From Archaeoglobaceae archaeon (GTDB lineage Archaea; Halobacteriota; Archaeoglobi; Archaeoglobales; Archaeoglobaceae), in assembly GCA_025058955.1 (NCBI GenBank), contig JANXDV010000059.1, positions 1-6,699 on the forward strand: a stretch of 6,699 nucleotides of DNA, read 5' to 3'. Position 1 is the stretch's first letter. Every line of letters starts with the position of its first letter. The notes beneath the pieces were generated by a model. The model made no database searches and was not told the DNA's origin. It saw nothing but the letters and a program-made list of their open reading frames with translations. A program made the translations under genes and the position numbers. Of this stretch, positions 1-5,132 are shown piece by piece.

Positions 1-20
1 AGATCAACGATCTTTACCAT
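1..20 (-). CDS. Possible start of a gene leaving the window on the left
   Basis: Only six codons are visible on the minus strand (ATG at 20-18, reading MVKIVD), so no function can be given. The case for a real start rests on position: a TATA-like box lies at 41-50 with an A-rich BRE-like element beside it, about 26 bases before the ATG, which fits a leaderless transcript. A second ATG five bases upstream (25-23) is in a frame that closes after three codons. A plus-strand frame is also open from the edge to a TGA at 37-39, so the strand is not certain. Confidence 0.35.
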
Positions 21-40
21 GGCATTGCTTCTTTGTTGAA

Positions 41-56
41 TATAATAAAATTTCGC
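41..56 (-). promoter_or_regulatory. BRE/TATA promoter for the left-edge gene
   Basis: Read on the minus strand, GCGAAA (56-51) is followed directly by TTTTATTATA (50-41), a good archaeal BRE plus TATA pair. The predicted transcript start, about 26 bases beyond the box centre, falls at about 18-20, on the ATG of the left-edge gene. This is pattern and spacing evidence only. Confidence 0.45.
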
Positions 57-97
57 CCTATTCCAATTTTTTATCAAGCCGATTAAAAATTAAAATT

Positions 98-334
98 TTA
101 TCGCTTCTTTATTCTTTTAAGTGCGGTTATAACACCATGGCAATTGCAAGCGGTTGCAATGGGTAATATCCCATCGATAGCTTCATTCCAAGGCTCAAAA
201 AGATCCTTAAGAGACTCTACAACAACGTGAACTGGAGCGGTAGGGAAGATCAATTCAGGCTTATTTTTCTCAGCAATTTCAATTAGCCTTTCCGCCCCTC
301 CTTTTAAAATAGGAACATTAAAAATCCTCGCAAC
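98..334 (-). pseudogene. Probable 3' remnant of an unrecognised gene
   Basis: The minus strand is open for about 78 codons, from just after the hydratase stop to a TAA at 100-98. The translation looks like real protein: a helical stretch near residues 10-25, a hydrophobic strand ending in PTAPVHVV (about 31-38), the segment ATACNCHGVITAL (about 60-72) and a basic tail. There is no ATG, GTG or TTG near the beginning. The frame is closed upstream by a TAA at 346-344, which overlaps the end of the hydratase. The nearest in-frame alternatives are an ATT at 337-335 and an internal TTG about 27 codons in. The simplest reading is the C-terminal end of a longer protein whose 5' part was lost; a rare ATT start is the alternative. 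I do not recognise the family. The cysteine pair (CNC) could be functional in the parent protein. Confidence 0.5.
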
Positions 335-338
335 AATT

Positions 339-1124
339 TTATTTTAATCCTTTAAATATTCTTGATTTTAACTTCTTTTTCTGCAAAAATTCTTCGCTCC
401 TTTCCTTGAACTCAGCAGAATTCCAGACAAAACAAGTTAGATCTCTTGCAATCTGTGCGGAGATCATCGCAAGATCTGTCCAAAAGTTAAGTCCTGATTT
501 TATAACTCTGAAAGCTTGTGGACTACAATTCTCTACTATTTCCAATGCAAGCTCTTTTGCGGTCATTTCGAGTTTTTCGTCGTCAACAACTCTATTTATA
601 AGTCCAATTTGCAAAGCCTCCTCCGCAGTTATGATCCTACCAGTTAGCAAAAGCTCTCTTGCCCTCTTTTCGCCTACGAGTAAAGGTAAGAGCTGAACTC
701 CTAAACCCATAGCTGTGGATCCAACCCTGACTTCAGGTTGACCAAATTTCGCTTTTCTTGAAGCTACTACAAGATCACATGCCATCGCAATCTCATTTCC
801 GCCTCCAACACATGCACCACGAACTGCTGCGATCGTTGGTTTACTTGATGCTCTCAATAACCTCACAACTTCCATATACCTTTCGAACCATTTTATTCCT
901 TCCTCAAACGAGAGATCTCTTAGCTCCTTTAAATCCGCCCCCGCGGAGAAGTTTTCACTAGTGCTTGAAATGATCATTGCATAACTCTCGCCTTTTTCCG
1001 CTCTAAAAATAGCCTCATAGAGTTCCTGAAGCACTTGAAAAGATAAGAAGTTCATCTTCGATTCATTTAGTTTTATCCAAGCTACTCTTGGATCTTCGTC
1101 GATCTCATACAAAACCTTAGCCAT
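339..1124 (-). CDS. Enoyl-CoA hydratase / isomerase (crotonase family)
   Basis: This crotonase-fold protein of 261 residues is of normal family length and would act in the cytoplasm, adding water across the double bond of an enoyl-CoA in beta-oxidation or a related acyl-CoA pathway. The first oxyanion-hole segment is FSAGADLKEL (59-68). The second is GACVGGGNEIAMACD (103-117), and Glu111 matches the first catalytic glutamate of classical hydratases (rat Glu144). Glu131 in FGQPE matches the second (rat Glu164), with the same 20-residue spacing. With both glutamates kept, true hydratase activity is likely, but the substrate cannot be read from sequence. The segment after it, GSTAMGLGVQLL, departs from the usual PGAGGTQRL. 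I chose ATG 1124; an in-frame TTG at 1136 would add four residues (MAKS). No GGTGA site is present, so the message may be leaderless or nearly so. The gene is alone on its strand except for the downstream remnant. Confidence 0.9.
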   Translation of the reverse strand: MAKVLYEIDEDPRVAWIKLNESKMNFLSFQVLQELYEAIFRAEKGESYAMIISSTSENFSAGADLKELRDLSFEEGIKWFERYMEVVRLLRASSKPTIAAVRGACVGGGNEIAMACDLVVASRKAKFGQPEVRVGSTAMGLGVQLLPLLVGEKRARELLLTGRIITAEEALQIGLINRVVDDEKLEMTAKELALEIVENCSPQAFRVIKSGLNFWTDLAMISAQIARDLTCFVWNSAEFKERSEEFLQKKKLKSRIFKGLK

Positions 1125-1144
1125 ACTCTTAGCCAATTTTTTCG

Positions 1145-1171
1145 TATTTAAAATTGACTTTTAAATTTCTC
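1145..1171 (-). promoter_or_regulatory. Promoter region of the enoyl-CoA hydratase gene
   Basis: Two TATA-like boxes can be seen on the minus strand. GAGAAA followed by TTTAAAAG (1171-1158) has the better BRE and predicts a start near 1136. TTTTAAATA (1153-1145) predicts a start near 1124, at the ATG. Either would give a leaderless or very short-leader message, which fits the missing Shine-Dalgarno site. Which one is used cannot be decided from the sequence. Confidence 0.4.
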
Positions 1172-1240
1172 CCTATCGCAGAAAAATATAGGAATTATAT
1201 GCTCTCTGCAAAGATTGAACGCTTCCCAAAATAAACGACA

Positions 1241-1254
1241 GAAAGTTTTTTAAT
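1241..1254 (+). promoter_or_regulatory. Promoter of the three-gene unit
   Basis: GAAAG followed by TTTTTTAAT forms a BRE plus TATA-like pair. The box centre near 1250 predicts a transcript start near 1276, almost exactly on ATG 1277. This supports a leaderless message and the ATG start over the upstream TTG at 1259. Confidence 0.4.
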
Positions 1255-1276
1255 TGGATTGAATGAGCATGAGCAA

Positions 1277-2146
1277 ATGCTCGAAAAAATGCTTATTCGA
1301 GGGGCTAAATTCGAGGAAAGAACAATAGTTGCAAACGGTGATGTTTTAATTGGGCAGAATTCAAGGGTTGATTACGGAATTTTGGCGAAAAGATTGACCG
1401 CTGGGGAGAGAGTCTTTATAGGGGGAGATGTCATAGGCGAAGAAGTTAGAATTGACTCATTTTCGACGATCAATGGAGATCTCATCTCCAAAGGCGATGC
1501 TTATATAGGCGAGTTCGCTGAAATAGAGGGGAAGCTTACGGTCTATGGAGATCTTGAAATTGGTAGAAATGTGAAAATAAAGAATGGTTTTGAGGCAAGA
1601 GGACTCATAACGATCCAGAATCCTGCTTCGGTGATCTTTTTCCTTCTTCTCTACCTAATGCTCCTTTTCAGGCTTGGGAAGATCGAAGAAGTGTTCAAGT
1701 TGATCGAAGATGTCGAACTTGAACCATCAATAATATTGCCCGAGAAGTGCTCAGTTGGAGTTGATCGGATCTTTACAACAAAAAATGCGGATCTTTACGA
1801 TAGCAGAATTCTTGGAACTCTGAAAGCACGGGATATTTATCTCACGAGAACCGAAGTTGTTGGAGGGGTGAGGGGGAGAGAGATAATTGTTGATCGCAGT
1901 ATGATCCATGGTTCAGTCGAAGGCAAAATCATATATTTGCTAAATTCAAGCAAGGTTGGAATGCATGTTAAGGGGGATAGAGTTTATATGGAAAAAGGTT
2001 GTATAGTAGATGGGGGAATAATAGCGAGAGATGGAGTTTGGATCAAGGACTCTATAGATTTAAAAACGGATCTCGGTGAGGAAATTGGAGTGGGACAGGG
2101 AGAAGTTCAGGAAAATGTTTCCGAATATATATCAGGAAATAGGTGA
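1277..2146 (+). CDS. Bactofilin-like polymer-forming protein with a central hydrophobic segment
   Basis: This 289-residue protein consists of two stretches of short beta-strand repeats on either side of a hydrophobic segment. The first half (about 16-114) has repeating GD-x-I/L-x-I-G units such as GDVLIG, GDAYIG and GDLEIG, the spacing expected of a right-handed beta-helix of the bactofilin (polymer-forming cytoskeletal) type. Residues about 119-131 (VIFFLLLYLMLLF) are strongly hydrophobic and follow an NPAS motif; they may touch or cross the membrane, though the run is short for a full span. The second half (about 150-275) again shows strand repeats such as GTLKARDIYL and VKGDRVYMEKG. A role as a structural or membrane-associated scaffold is inferred from family resemblance. 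I prefer ATG 1277 because of promoter spacing; TTG 1259 would add six residues. It is first in a plus-strand unit and its last 62 bases overlap the next gene. Confidence 0.72.
   Translation: MLEKMLIRGAKFEERTIVANGDVLIGQNSRVDYGILAKRLTAGERVFIGGDVIGEEVRIDSFSTINGDLISKGDAYIGEFAEIEGKLTVYGDLEIGRNVKIKNGFEARGLITIQNPASVIFFLLLYLMLLFRLGKIEEVFKLIEDVELEPSIILPEKCSVGVDRIFTTKNADLYDSRILGTLKARDIYLTRTEVVGGVRGREIIVDRSMIHGSVEGKIIYLLNSSKVGMHVKGDRVYMEKGCIVDGGIIARDGVWIKDSIDLKTDLGEEIGVGQGEVQENVSEYISGNR
2075..2081 (+). promoter_or_regulatory. Internal Shine-Dalgarno site that fixes the nested start
   Basis: GGTGAGG lies inside the end of the bactofilin-like gene. The GGTGA core is followed by five bases and then an in-frame TTG at 2085, the same spacing seen at ATG 3596. 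It therefore favours TTG 2085 over the GTG at 2076, which lies within the site itself, and over ATG 2115. Confidence 0.5.
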
Positions 2147-2345
2147 CAAGGTAATTCCCACGGTGATCGACCACTTGGAAGTTTGCAAAACGATCGAGGA
2201 GGCTATCGAAGTTCTCTCTTTCTTCGAAAAAACTGGAGAGATAAATAAGGAATATGCTCTATTTTTGAAAAATAATCCCGCATTGCTAATTAGCATGATA
2301 GGAAAAAGAAAAAGAGGAGAATACGAAAAAAGAGGTCTTTTATGA
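2085..2345 (+). CDS. Small conserved archaeal protein (possibly DUF2095-like)
   Basis: This frame encodes 86 residues from a TTG start, beginning MEWDREKFRKMFPNIYQEIG. It is mostly charged and probably helical and soluble, with a basic end (GKRKRGEYEKRG) and no signal or membrane segment. The opening pattern of a charged helix followed by KFxKMFPNxxxEI resembles small archaeal proteins of the DUF2095 type; I recall this from the family and it is unverified. Function is unknown. Other starts are GTG 2076 (89 residues) and ATG 2115 (76 residues), but the latter would drop the conserved-looking first helix. It overlaps the upstream gene by 62 bases in a different frame and the downstream GTPase gene by four bases (ATGA), so translational coupling across all three genes is likely. 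The basic tail could bind RNA or ribosomes alongside the GTPase, but this is speculation. Confidence 0.7.
   Translation: MEWDREKFRKMFPNIYQEIGDKVIPTVIDHLEVCKTIEEAIEVLSFFEKTGEINKEYALFLKNNPALLISMIGKRKRGEYEKRGLL
2332..2336 (+). promoter_or_regulatory. Shine-Dalgarno site of the GTPase gene
   Basis: GAGGT stands five bases before ATG 2342, inside the end of the preceding gene. With the ATGA overlap it supports this start and coupled translation. Confidence 0.5.
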
Positions 2346-3505
2346 TCGAAATAGGTATAGCTGGAAAACCAAATGCTGGCAAGTCAACTTTTTTCAAGTC
2401 CGCAACGCTTGCGGATGCAGAAATTGCAAATTATCCATTTACAACGATAAAACCCAATATAGGCGTTGGATCTGTTCGGGTAAGATGTGTATGTGAAGAG
2501 CTTGGAGTTAACTGTGGAAAATGCATCGATGGTTGGAGATTCATTCCAGTAAAACTAATAGATGTGGCTGGACTTGTGCCAGATGCCCATAAGGGTAGGG
2601 GATTGGGAAATGAGTTCTTAGATGATCTAAGACAGAGTGAGGCAATAATCCATGTGGTTGATGCTTCTGGCTCCACAGATGAGAATGGAAATGAGATCGG
2701 AATTGGTGAAAGGGATCCAGTAGAGGATGTGAAATTCCTGCTTAAAGAGATCGATATGTGGATCTTTGGAATTCTAAAGAAAAACTGGGAGAAAGTTGTA
2801 AGAAAGGCTAAAGCGGAAAGAAAGGATTATGCAAAATTTGTCTTAGAGTCTCTTTCTGGTTTGGGATTCGAAGAGGCCATGATCAGAGAAGCTTTTAAAG
2901 GACATGAGGACATTCAAAAAATTGACGACGAGAAATTGAAAATGATTGCCAAAGAATTGCGGGAGAAAAGATTCAAGATGATAATTTCAGCAAACAAAGC
3001 GGACAAAGCTCCAAAAGAACTTTTAGAGAAGTTAAAGAAGTTTGATAGCTCTGCTGTTCCAACATCTGCGAACTATGAACTTACACTAAGAACCGCTGTT
3101 AAAGCGGGTTATATAAAATACTTGCCTGGAGATTCTGACTTTAAAATACTGAAAGAGCTAAATGAGAAACAGAAAAAAGCTCTGGAAAAGATAAGAGATT
3201 ATCTAAATGATTTTAAAAGCACTGGAGTGCAGGATACGATAAACAAACTTGTCTTCGACGTTCTTGGCTATATCGTGGTTTATCCAGTTGAGGATGAGAG
3301 AAAATTTACTGACTCCAAAGGAAATATTTTGCCAGATGCTTTTCTTGTTAAAAAAGGGACTACCGCGAGAGAGCTTGCATACAAGATCCATACTGAGATT
3401 GGTAAAGGTTTTATCTACGGCATGGATGCAAGGAAAAAGATCAGGATCGCTGAAGACCATGAGCTCAAGAATAACGATGTGATAAAGATCGTTTCGAGTG
3501 CATAA
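2342..3505 (+). CDS. ychF: YchF/Ygr210-type GTPase with C-terminal TGS domain
   Basis: This is a complete 387-residue P-loop NTPase of the Obg/HflX group, YchF/OLA1 family, closest in pattern to the archaeal and fungal Ygr210 branch. Walker A/G1 is GKPNAGKST (8-16), the G2 threonines are 34-35 in YPFTT, G3 is DVAGL (74-78), G4 is NKAD (218-221) and G5 is TSA (about 241-243). A coiled or helical insert occupies about 130-210 and a TGS domain about 310-387. The intact NKxD predicts GTP preference, unlike OLA1 and bacterial YchF, whose altered G4 (NxxE) favours ATP. Four cysteines (49, 51, 58 and 61) sit in a C-x-C-x6-C-x2-C arrangement between G2 and G3. The family is thought to act on ribosomes or in stress and redox responses. 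It is last of the plus-strand unit and starts at ATG 2342 in an ATGA overlap. Confidence 0.95.
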   Translation: MIEIGIAGKPNAGKSTFFKSATLADAEIANYPFTTIKPNIGVGSVRVRCVCEELGVNCGKCIDGWRFIPVKLIDVAGLVPDAHKGRGLGNEFLDDLRQSEAIIHVVDASGSTDENGNEIGIGERDPVEDVKFLLKEIDMWIFGILKKNWEKVVRKAKAERKDYAKFVLESLSGLGFEEAMIREAFKGHEDIQKIDDEKLKMIAKELREKRFKMIISANKADKAPKELLEKLKKFDSSAVPTSANYELTLRTAVKAGYIKYLPGDSDFKILKELNEKQKKALEKIRDYLNDFKSTGVQDTINKLVFDVLGYIVVYPVEDERKFTDSKGNILPDAFLVKKGTTARELAYKIHTEIGKGFIYGMDARKKIRIAEDHELKNNDVIKIVSSA

Positions 3506-3550
3506 TTATTATAATCATAGAAGTCATCATAGCAGAACTTTATAATAATA

Positions 3551-3564
3551 GAAAGATTTATTAA
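3551..3564 (+). promoter_or_regulatory. Promoter of the four-cysteine small protein
   Basis: GAAAG followed by TTTATTAA-like sequence is a clear BRE plus TATA match. It predicts a transcript start near 3586, just at the GGTGA Shine-Dalgarno site, so the leader would be about ten bases. A second TATA-like run lies slightly upstream (about 3539-3549). The small gene is therefore probably transcribed separately from the GTPase unit. Confidence 0.45.
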
Positions 3565-3585
3565 CTTTCAAAACTACAATTACTT

Positions 3586-3590
3586 GGTGA
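3586..3590 (+). promoter_or_regulatory. Shine-Dalgarno site of the four-cysteine protein
   Basis: GGTGA lies five bases before ATG 3596. It separates that start from in-frame TTG 3584 and GTG 3587, both of which overlap the site itself. Confidence 0.6.
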
Positions 3591-3595
3591 AAGAG

Positions 3596-3757
3596 ATGAG
3601 ATGTAAGGAGTGCACATATTGGCTTCGTGATTCCTCTTTGCCTGAAGAGATCGGCTACTGCTCTGCAAAGAGGGGAATTTCTAATAAAGATGACGTCTGT
3701 GAGGTATTCAAGAGAAAGGAGCCTGAACCAATTGCGGTAAAGGTGTATACTTACTGA
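3596..3757 (+). CDS. Small four-cysteine protein, possible Fe-S (HiPIP-like) or zinc binder
   Basis: This gene encodes 53 residues with cysteines at 3, 6, 22 and 35, in the pattern C-x2-C-x15-C-x12-C. The local motifs are CKECTYW (3-9), GYC (20-22) and VCEVF (34-38). A C-x2-C-x2-W/F ... G-x-C ... C-x2-F layout is characteristic of small HiPIP-like accessory subunits of glycyl-radical enzymes such as the beta and gamma subunits of benzylsuccinate synthase, and of related stand-alone archaeal proteins. Binding of one [4Fe-4S] cluster is the leading idea; a structural zinc site is the alternative. It has no signal peptide or membrane segment and ends in a charged, proline-containing tail. Its own promoter and GGTGA site make it a convincing gene despite its size. 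It converges on the thiolase gene with a 32-base gap. No glycyl-radical enzyme is visible in this window, so no partner can be named. Confidence 0.8.
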   Translation: MRCKECTYWLRDSSLPEEIGYCSAKRGISNKDDVCEVFKRKEPEPIAVKVYTY

Positions 3758-3764
3758 TTCTTGA

Positions 3765-3788
3765 TTTTTAAAATTCAAAAATAAAAAA
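3765..3788. terminator. T-rich terminator region between convergent genes
   Basis: Plus-strand transcripts from the small gene meet TTTTT at 3765-3769 just after their stop. Minus-strand thiolase transcripts meet T6 (3788-3783) and T4 (3780-3777). Oligo-T tracts without a strong hairpin are the usual intrinsic terminators in euryarchaea, so this 32-base gap can stop both transcripts. Confidence 0.45.
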
Positions 3789-3789
3789 T

Positions 3790-4989
3790 TTAGACTCTTT
3801 CAAGAATAACGCTCAACCCTTGTCCTCCACCAACACAAGCGGTAGCGAGTCCGTAATCAGCTCCTTTTTCACGCATTATTCTTGCACAAGTCCCTATGAG
3901 CCTTGCACCGCTTGCAGCAAGTGGATGACCGATTGCAATTGCTCCTCCTTTAATATTAACCCTCTCTGGTTCGATCTTAAGTTCTCTGATCGCATAAAGT
4001 GGAACGATCGCAAAGGCTTCATTGATCTCCCAGACTCCAATATCTTTAACCTTAAGCCCTGCCTTCTCCAAAGCCTTTCTGCTTGCTGGCACTGGTCCTT
4101 TGCCCATCACAGCGGGATGCACTCCAGCTGAAGCTGCGGTCTTGATCTTAGCCAATGGCTCAAGTCCAAGCTCTTTTACCTTTTCTTTACTTGCAAGCAT
4201 TAAAGCTGCTGCGCCAGCGTTCAATGGTGATGAGTTGCCCGCTGTGATCAAACCACCTGGTCTAAAAGCGGGTGGTAGCTTTTCAACTGCTTCAAGAGTT
4301 GTATCTCCTCTTATTGACTGATCAACATCGATTATTTTCTTAGTTCCATCCGCCTGTGGAGCCTCTATCGGAGTTATCTCTCCCTTGAAATAGCCTTCTT
4401 TAACCGCTTTAGCTGCATACAAATGGCTCCTAACACTCCATTCATCCATATCTCTCTTAGTTATTCCATGGGTCTGCTGCGCTTCTATCGCAAGCTTCTC
4501 AGCAGTATAACCCATCACAAAGCCTATCTCCATCTCGTATTCTTTGTAATCAGGACTGACAAGCTTTTCATTTCTGCAAACCCAAGGATTGTCCGCTCCC
4601 ATTGGTATTCTGGTCATGTGCTCAAACCCACCTGCAATAACAACGTCATTTATACCACTTGCGATCTCAAGATATGCATACATTGTCGTAGCAAGTGAAG
4701 AAGCACATTGCATGTCCACCATCGATGCGGAAGTCTCAACAGGATATTTTGCAAGCAAAGTTGCCATTTTGCCACCATAAGCCCAGTTCTCCCATACAGG
4801 GAAAGCACAGCCTATGAGTATTCTATCCACAACTTTCTTATCTACTCCAACCTGCTTTGGAAGTCTGTCTAAAACTGTTGCCATTAATTCATCTCCTCGA
4901 AGCTGAGAGAAGACATCTCTTGCTGGCTCTTTCGGACGGCTTCTTGAAAATGCGGTTCTCAGAAAACCAACTATATATACATCCCTCAT
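3790..4989 (-). CDS. Acetyl-CoA C-acyltransferase (beta-ketothiolase)
   Basis: This is a complete 399-residue thiolase. It cleaves 3-ketoacyl-CoA with CoA to release acetyl-CoA, or runs in reverse to condense two acyl-CoAs. The acyl-accepting Cys95 lies in DMQCASS. The NEAF motif is at 323-326, His355 is in GGAIAIGHPLAASGAR, and the second catalytic Cys385 is in CVGGGQG. Having both cysteines and the histidine marks it as a FadA/acetoacetyl-CoA thiolase type, unlike the SCP2-like archaeal thiolases of the mevalonate pathway that pair with a DUF35 protein; no such partner is next to it. The loop TAGNSSPLNAGAAALM has Ala where many thiolases have Asp (NDGAAA). The start is ATG 4989 with AGGTGA four bases upstream. 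It is divergent from the 3-hydroxyacyl-CoA dehydrogenase, whose product is its substrate, so a shared beta-oxidation role is likely. Chain-length preference is not readable. Confidence 0.95.
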   Translation of the reverse strand: MRDVYIVGFLRTAFSRSRPKEPARDVFSQLRGDELMATVLDRLPKQVGVDKKVVDRILIGCAFPVWENWAYGGKMATLLAKYPVETSASMVDMQCASSLATTMYAYLEIASGINDVVIAGGFEHMTRIPMGADNPWVCRNEKLVSPDYKEYEMEIGFVMGYTAEKLAIEAQQTHGITKRDMDEWSVRSHLYAAKAVKEGYFKGEITPIEAPQADGTKKIIDVDQSIRGDTTLEAVEKLPPAFRPGGLITAGNSSPLNAGAAALMLASKEKVKELGLEPLAKIKTAASAGVHPAVMGKGPVPASRKALEKAGLKVKDIGVWEINEAFAIVPLYAIRELKIEPERVNIKGGAIAIGHPLAASGARLIGTCARIMREKGADYGLATACVGGGQGLSVILERV

Positions 4990-4993
4990 CTTT

Positions 4994-4999
4994 TCACCT
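4994..4999 (-). promoter_or_regulatory. Shine-Dalgarno site of the thiolase gene
   Basis: On the minus strand AGGTGA stands four bases before ATG 4989, a strong match to the archaeal 16S 3' end, and it fixes the start. Confidence 0.65.
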
Positions 5000-5019
5000 C
5001 GCTAACACTTTTTTCTGCC

Positions 5020-5035
5020 TATTATTAAACTTTTC
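5020..5035 (-). promoter_or_regulatory. BRE/TATA promoter of the thiolase gene
   Basis: Read on the minus strand, GAAAAG (5035-5030) precedes TTTAATAATA (5029-5020). The box centre near 5025 predicts a start near 4999, at the Shine-Dalgarno site, giving a leader of about ten bases. The BRE lies inside the inverted repeat at 5028-5043. Confidence 0.5.
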
Positions 5036-5043
5036 TAAAAGTT
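5028..5043. repeat. Perfect 7-bp inverted repeat, candidate operator
   Basis: AACTTTT, two bases, then AAAAGTT form a 16-base near-palindrome in the divergent thiolase/dehydrogenase region. It covers the BRE of the thiolase promoter and lies about 40 bases upstream of the dehydrogenase TATA box. Size, symmetry and position suit a dimeric repressor. AT-rich DNA produces such palindromes by chance, so confidence is moderate. A hairpin role is less likely, because the element sits upstream of both predicted transcript starts. Confidence 0.4.
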
Positions 5044-5078
5044 ATCACCTTTGGAATTAGGATCATTTAGAATTCAAG

Positions 5079-5087
5079 TTAAATATA
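5079..5087 (+). promoter_or_regulatory. TATA box of the 3-hydroxyacyl-CoA dehydrogenase gene
   Basis: TTAAATATA predicts a transcript start near 5109, giving a leader of about 24 bases that contains the GGTGA site. The BRE in front of it (TTCAAG) is weak. Another A/T run at 5111-5120 is too close to the start codon to serve as the box. Confidence 0.4.
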
Positions 5088-5121
5088 GCAAAGTTTTTCA
5101 ATTGATACGAAAAATTTTATC

Positions 5122-5126
5122 GGTGA
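5122..5126 (+). promoter_or_regulatory. Shine-Dalgarno site of the dehydrogenase gene
   Basis: GGTGA lies six bases before ATG 5133. It favours that start over the GTG codons that directly follow it (5136 and 5139). Confidence 0.6.
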
Positions 5127-5132
5127 TTTGGT

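Noticed and set aside
406..961. Plus-strand open frames across the hydratase gene
   Set aside because: They are antisense to a clear crotonase with conserved catalytic motifs, have low-complexity serine-rich translations, and lack promoters or Shine-Dalgarno sites.
1178..1209. GCAGA ... TCTGC inverted repeat in the hydratase/bactofilin divergent region
   Set aside because: The arms are only five bases with a 22-base spacer in AT-rich DNA, which is expected by chance.
3527..3778. Minus-strand 83-codon frame over the small four-cysteine gene
   Set aside because: The plus-strand frame has a BRE/TATA promoter, an ideally spaced GGTGA and a motif-bearing protein, while the minus frame has none of these.
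3820..4780. Plus-strand frames across the thiolase gene
   Set aside because: They are antisense to a thiolase with all catalytic residues and show no recognisable motifs.
5111..5120. A/T run just before the dehydrogenase start as its TATA box
   Set aside because: It would place the transcript start downstream of the start codon and beyond the clear GGTGA site; the box at 5079-5087 fits better.
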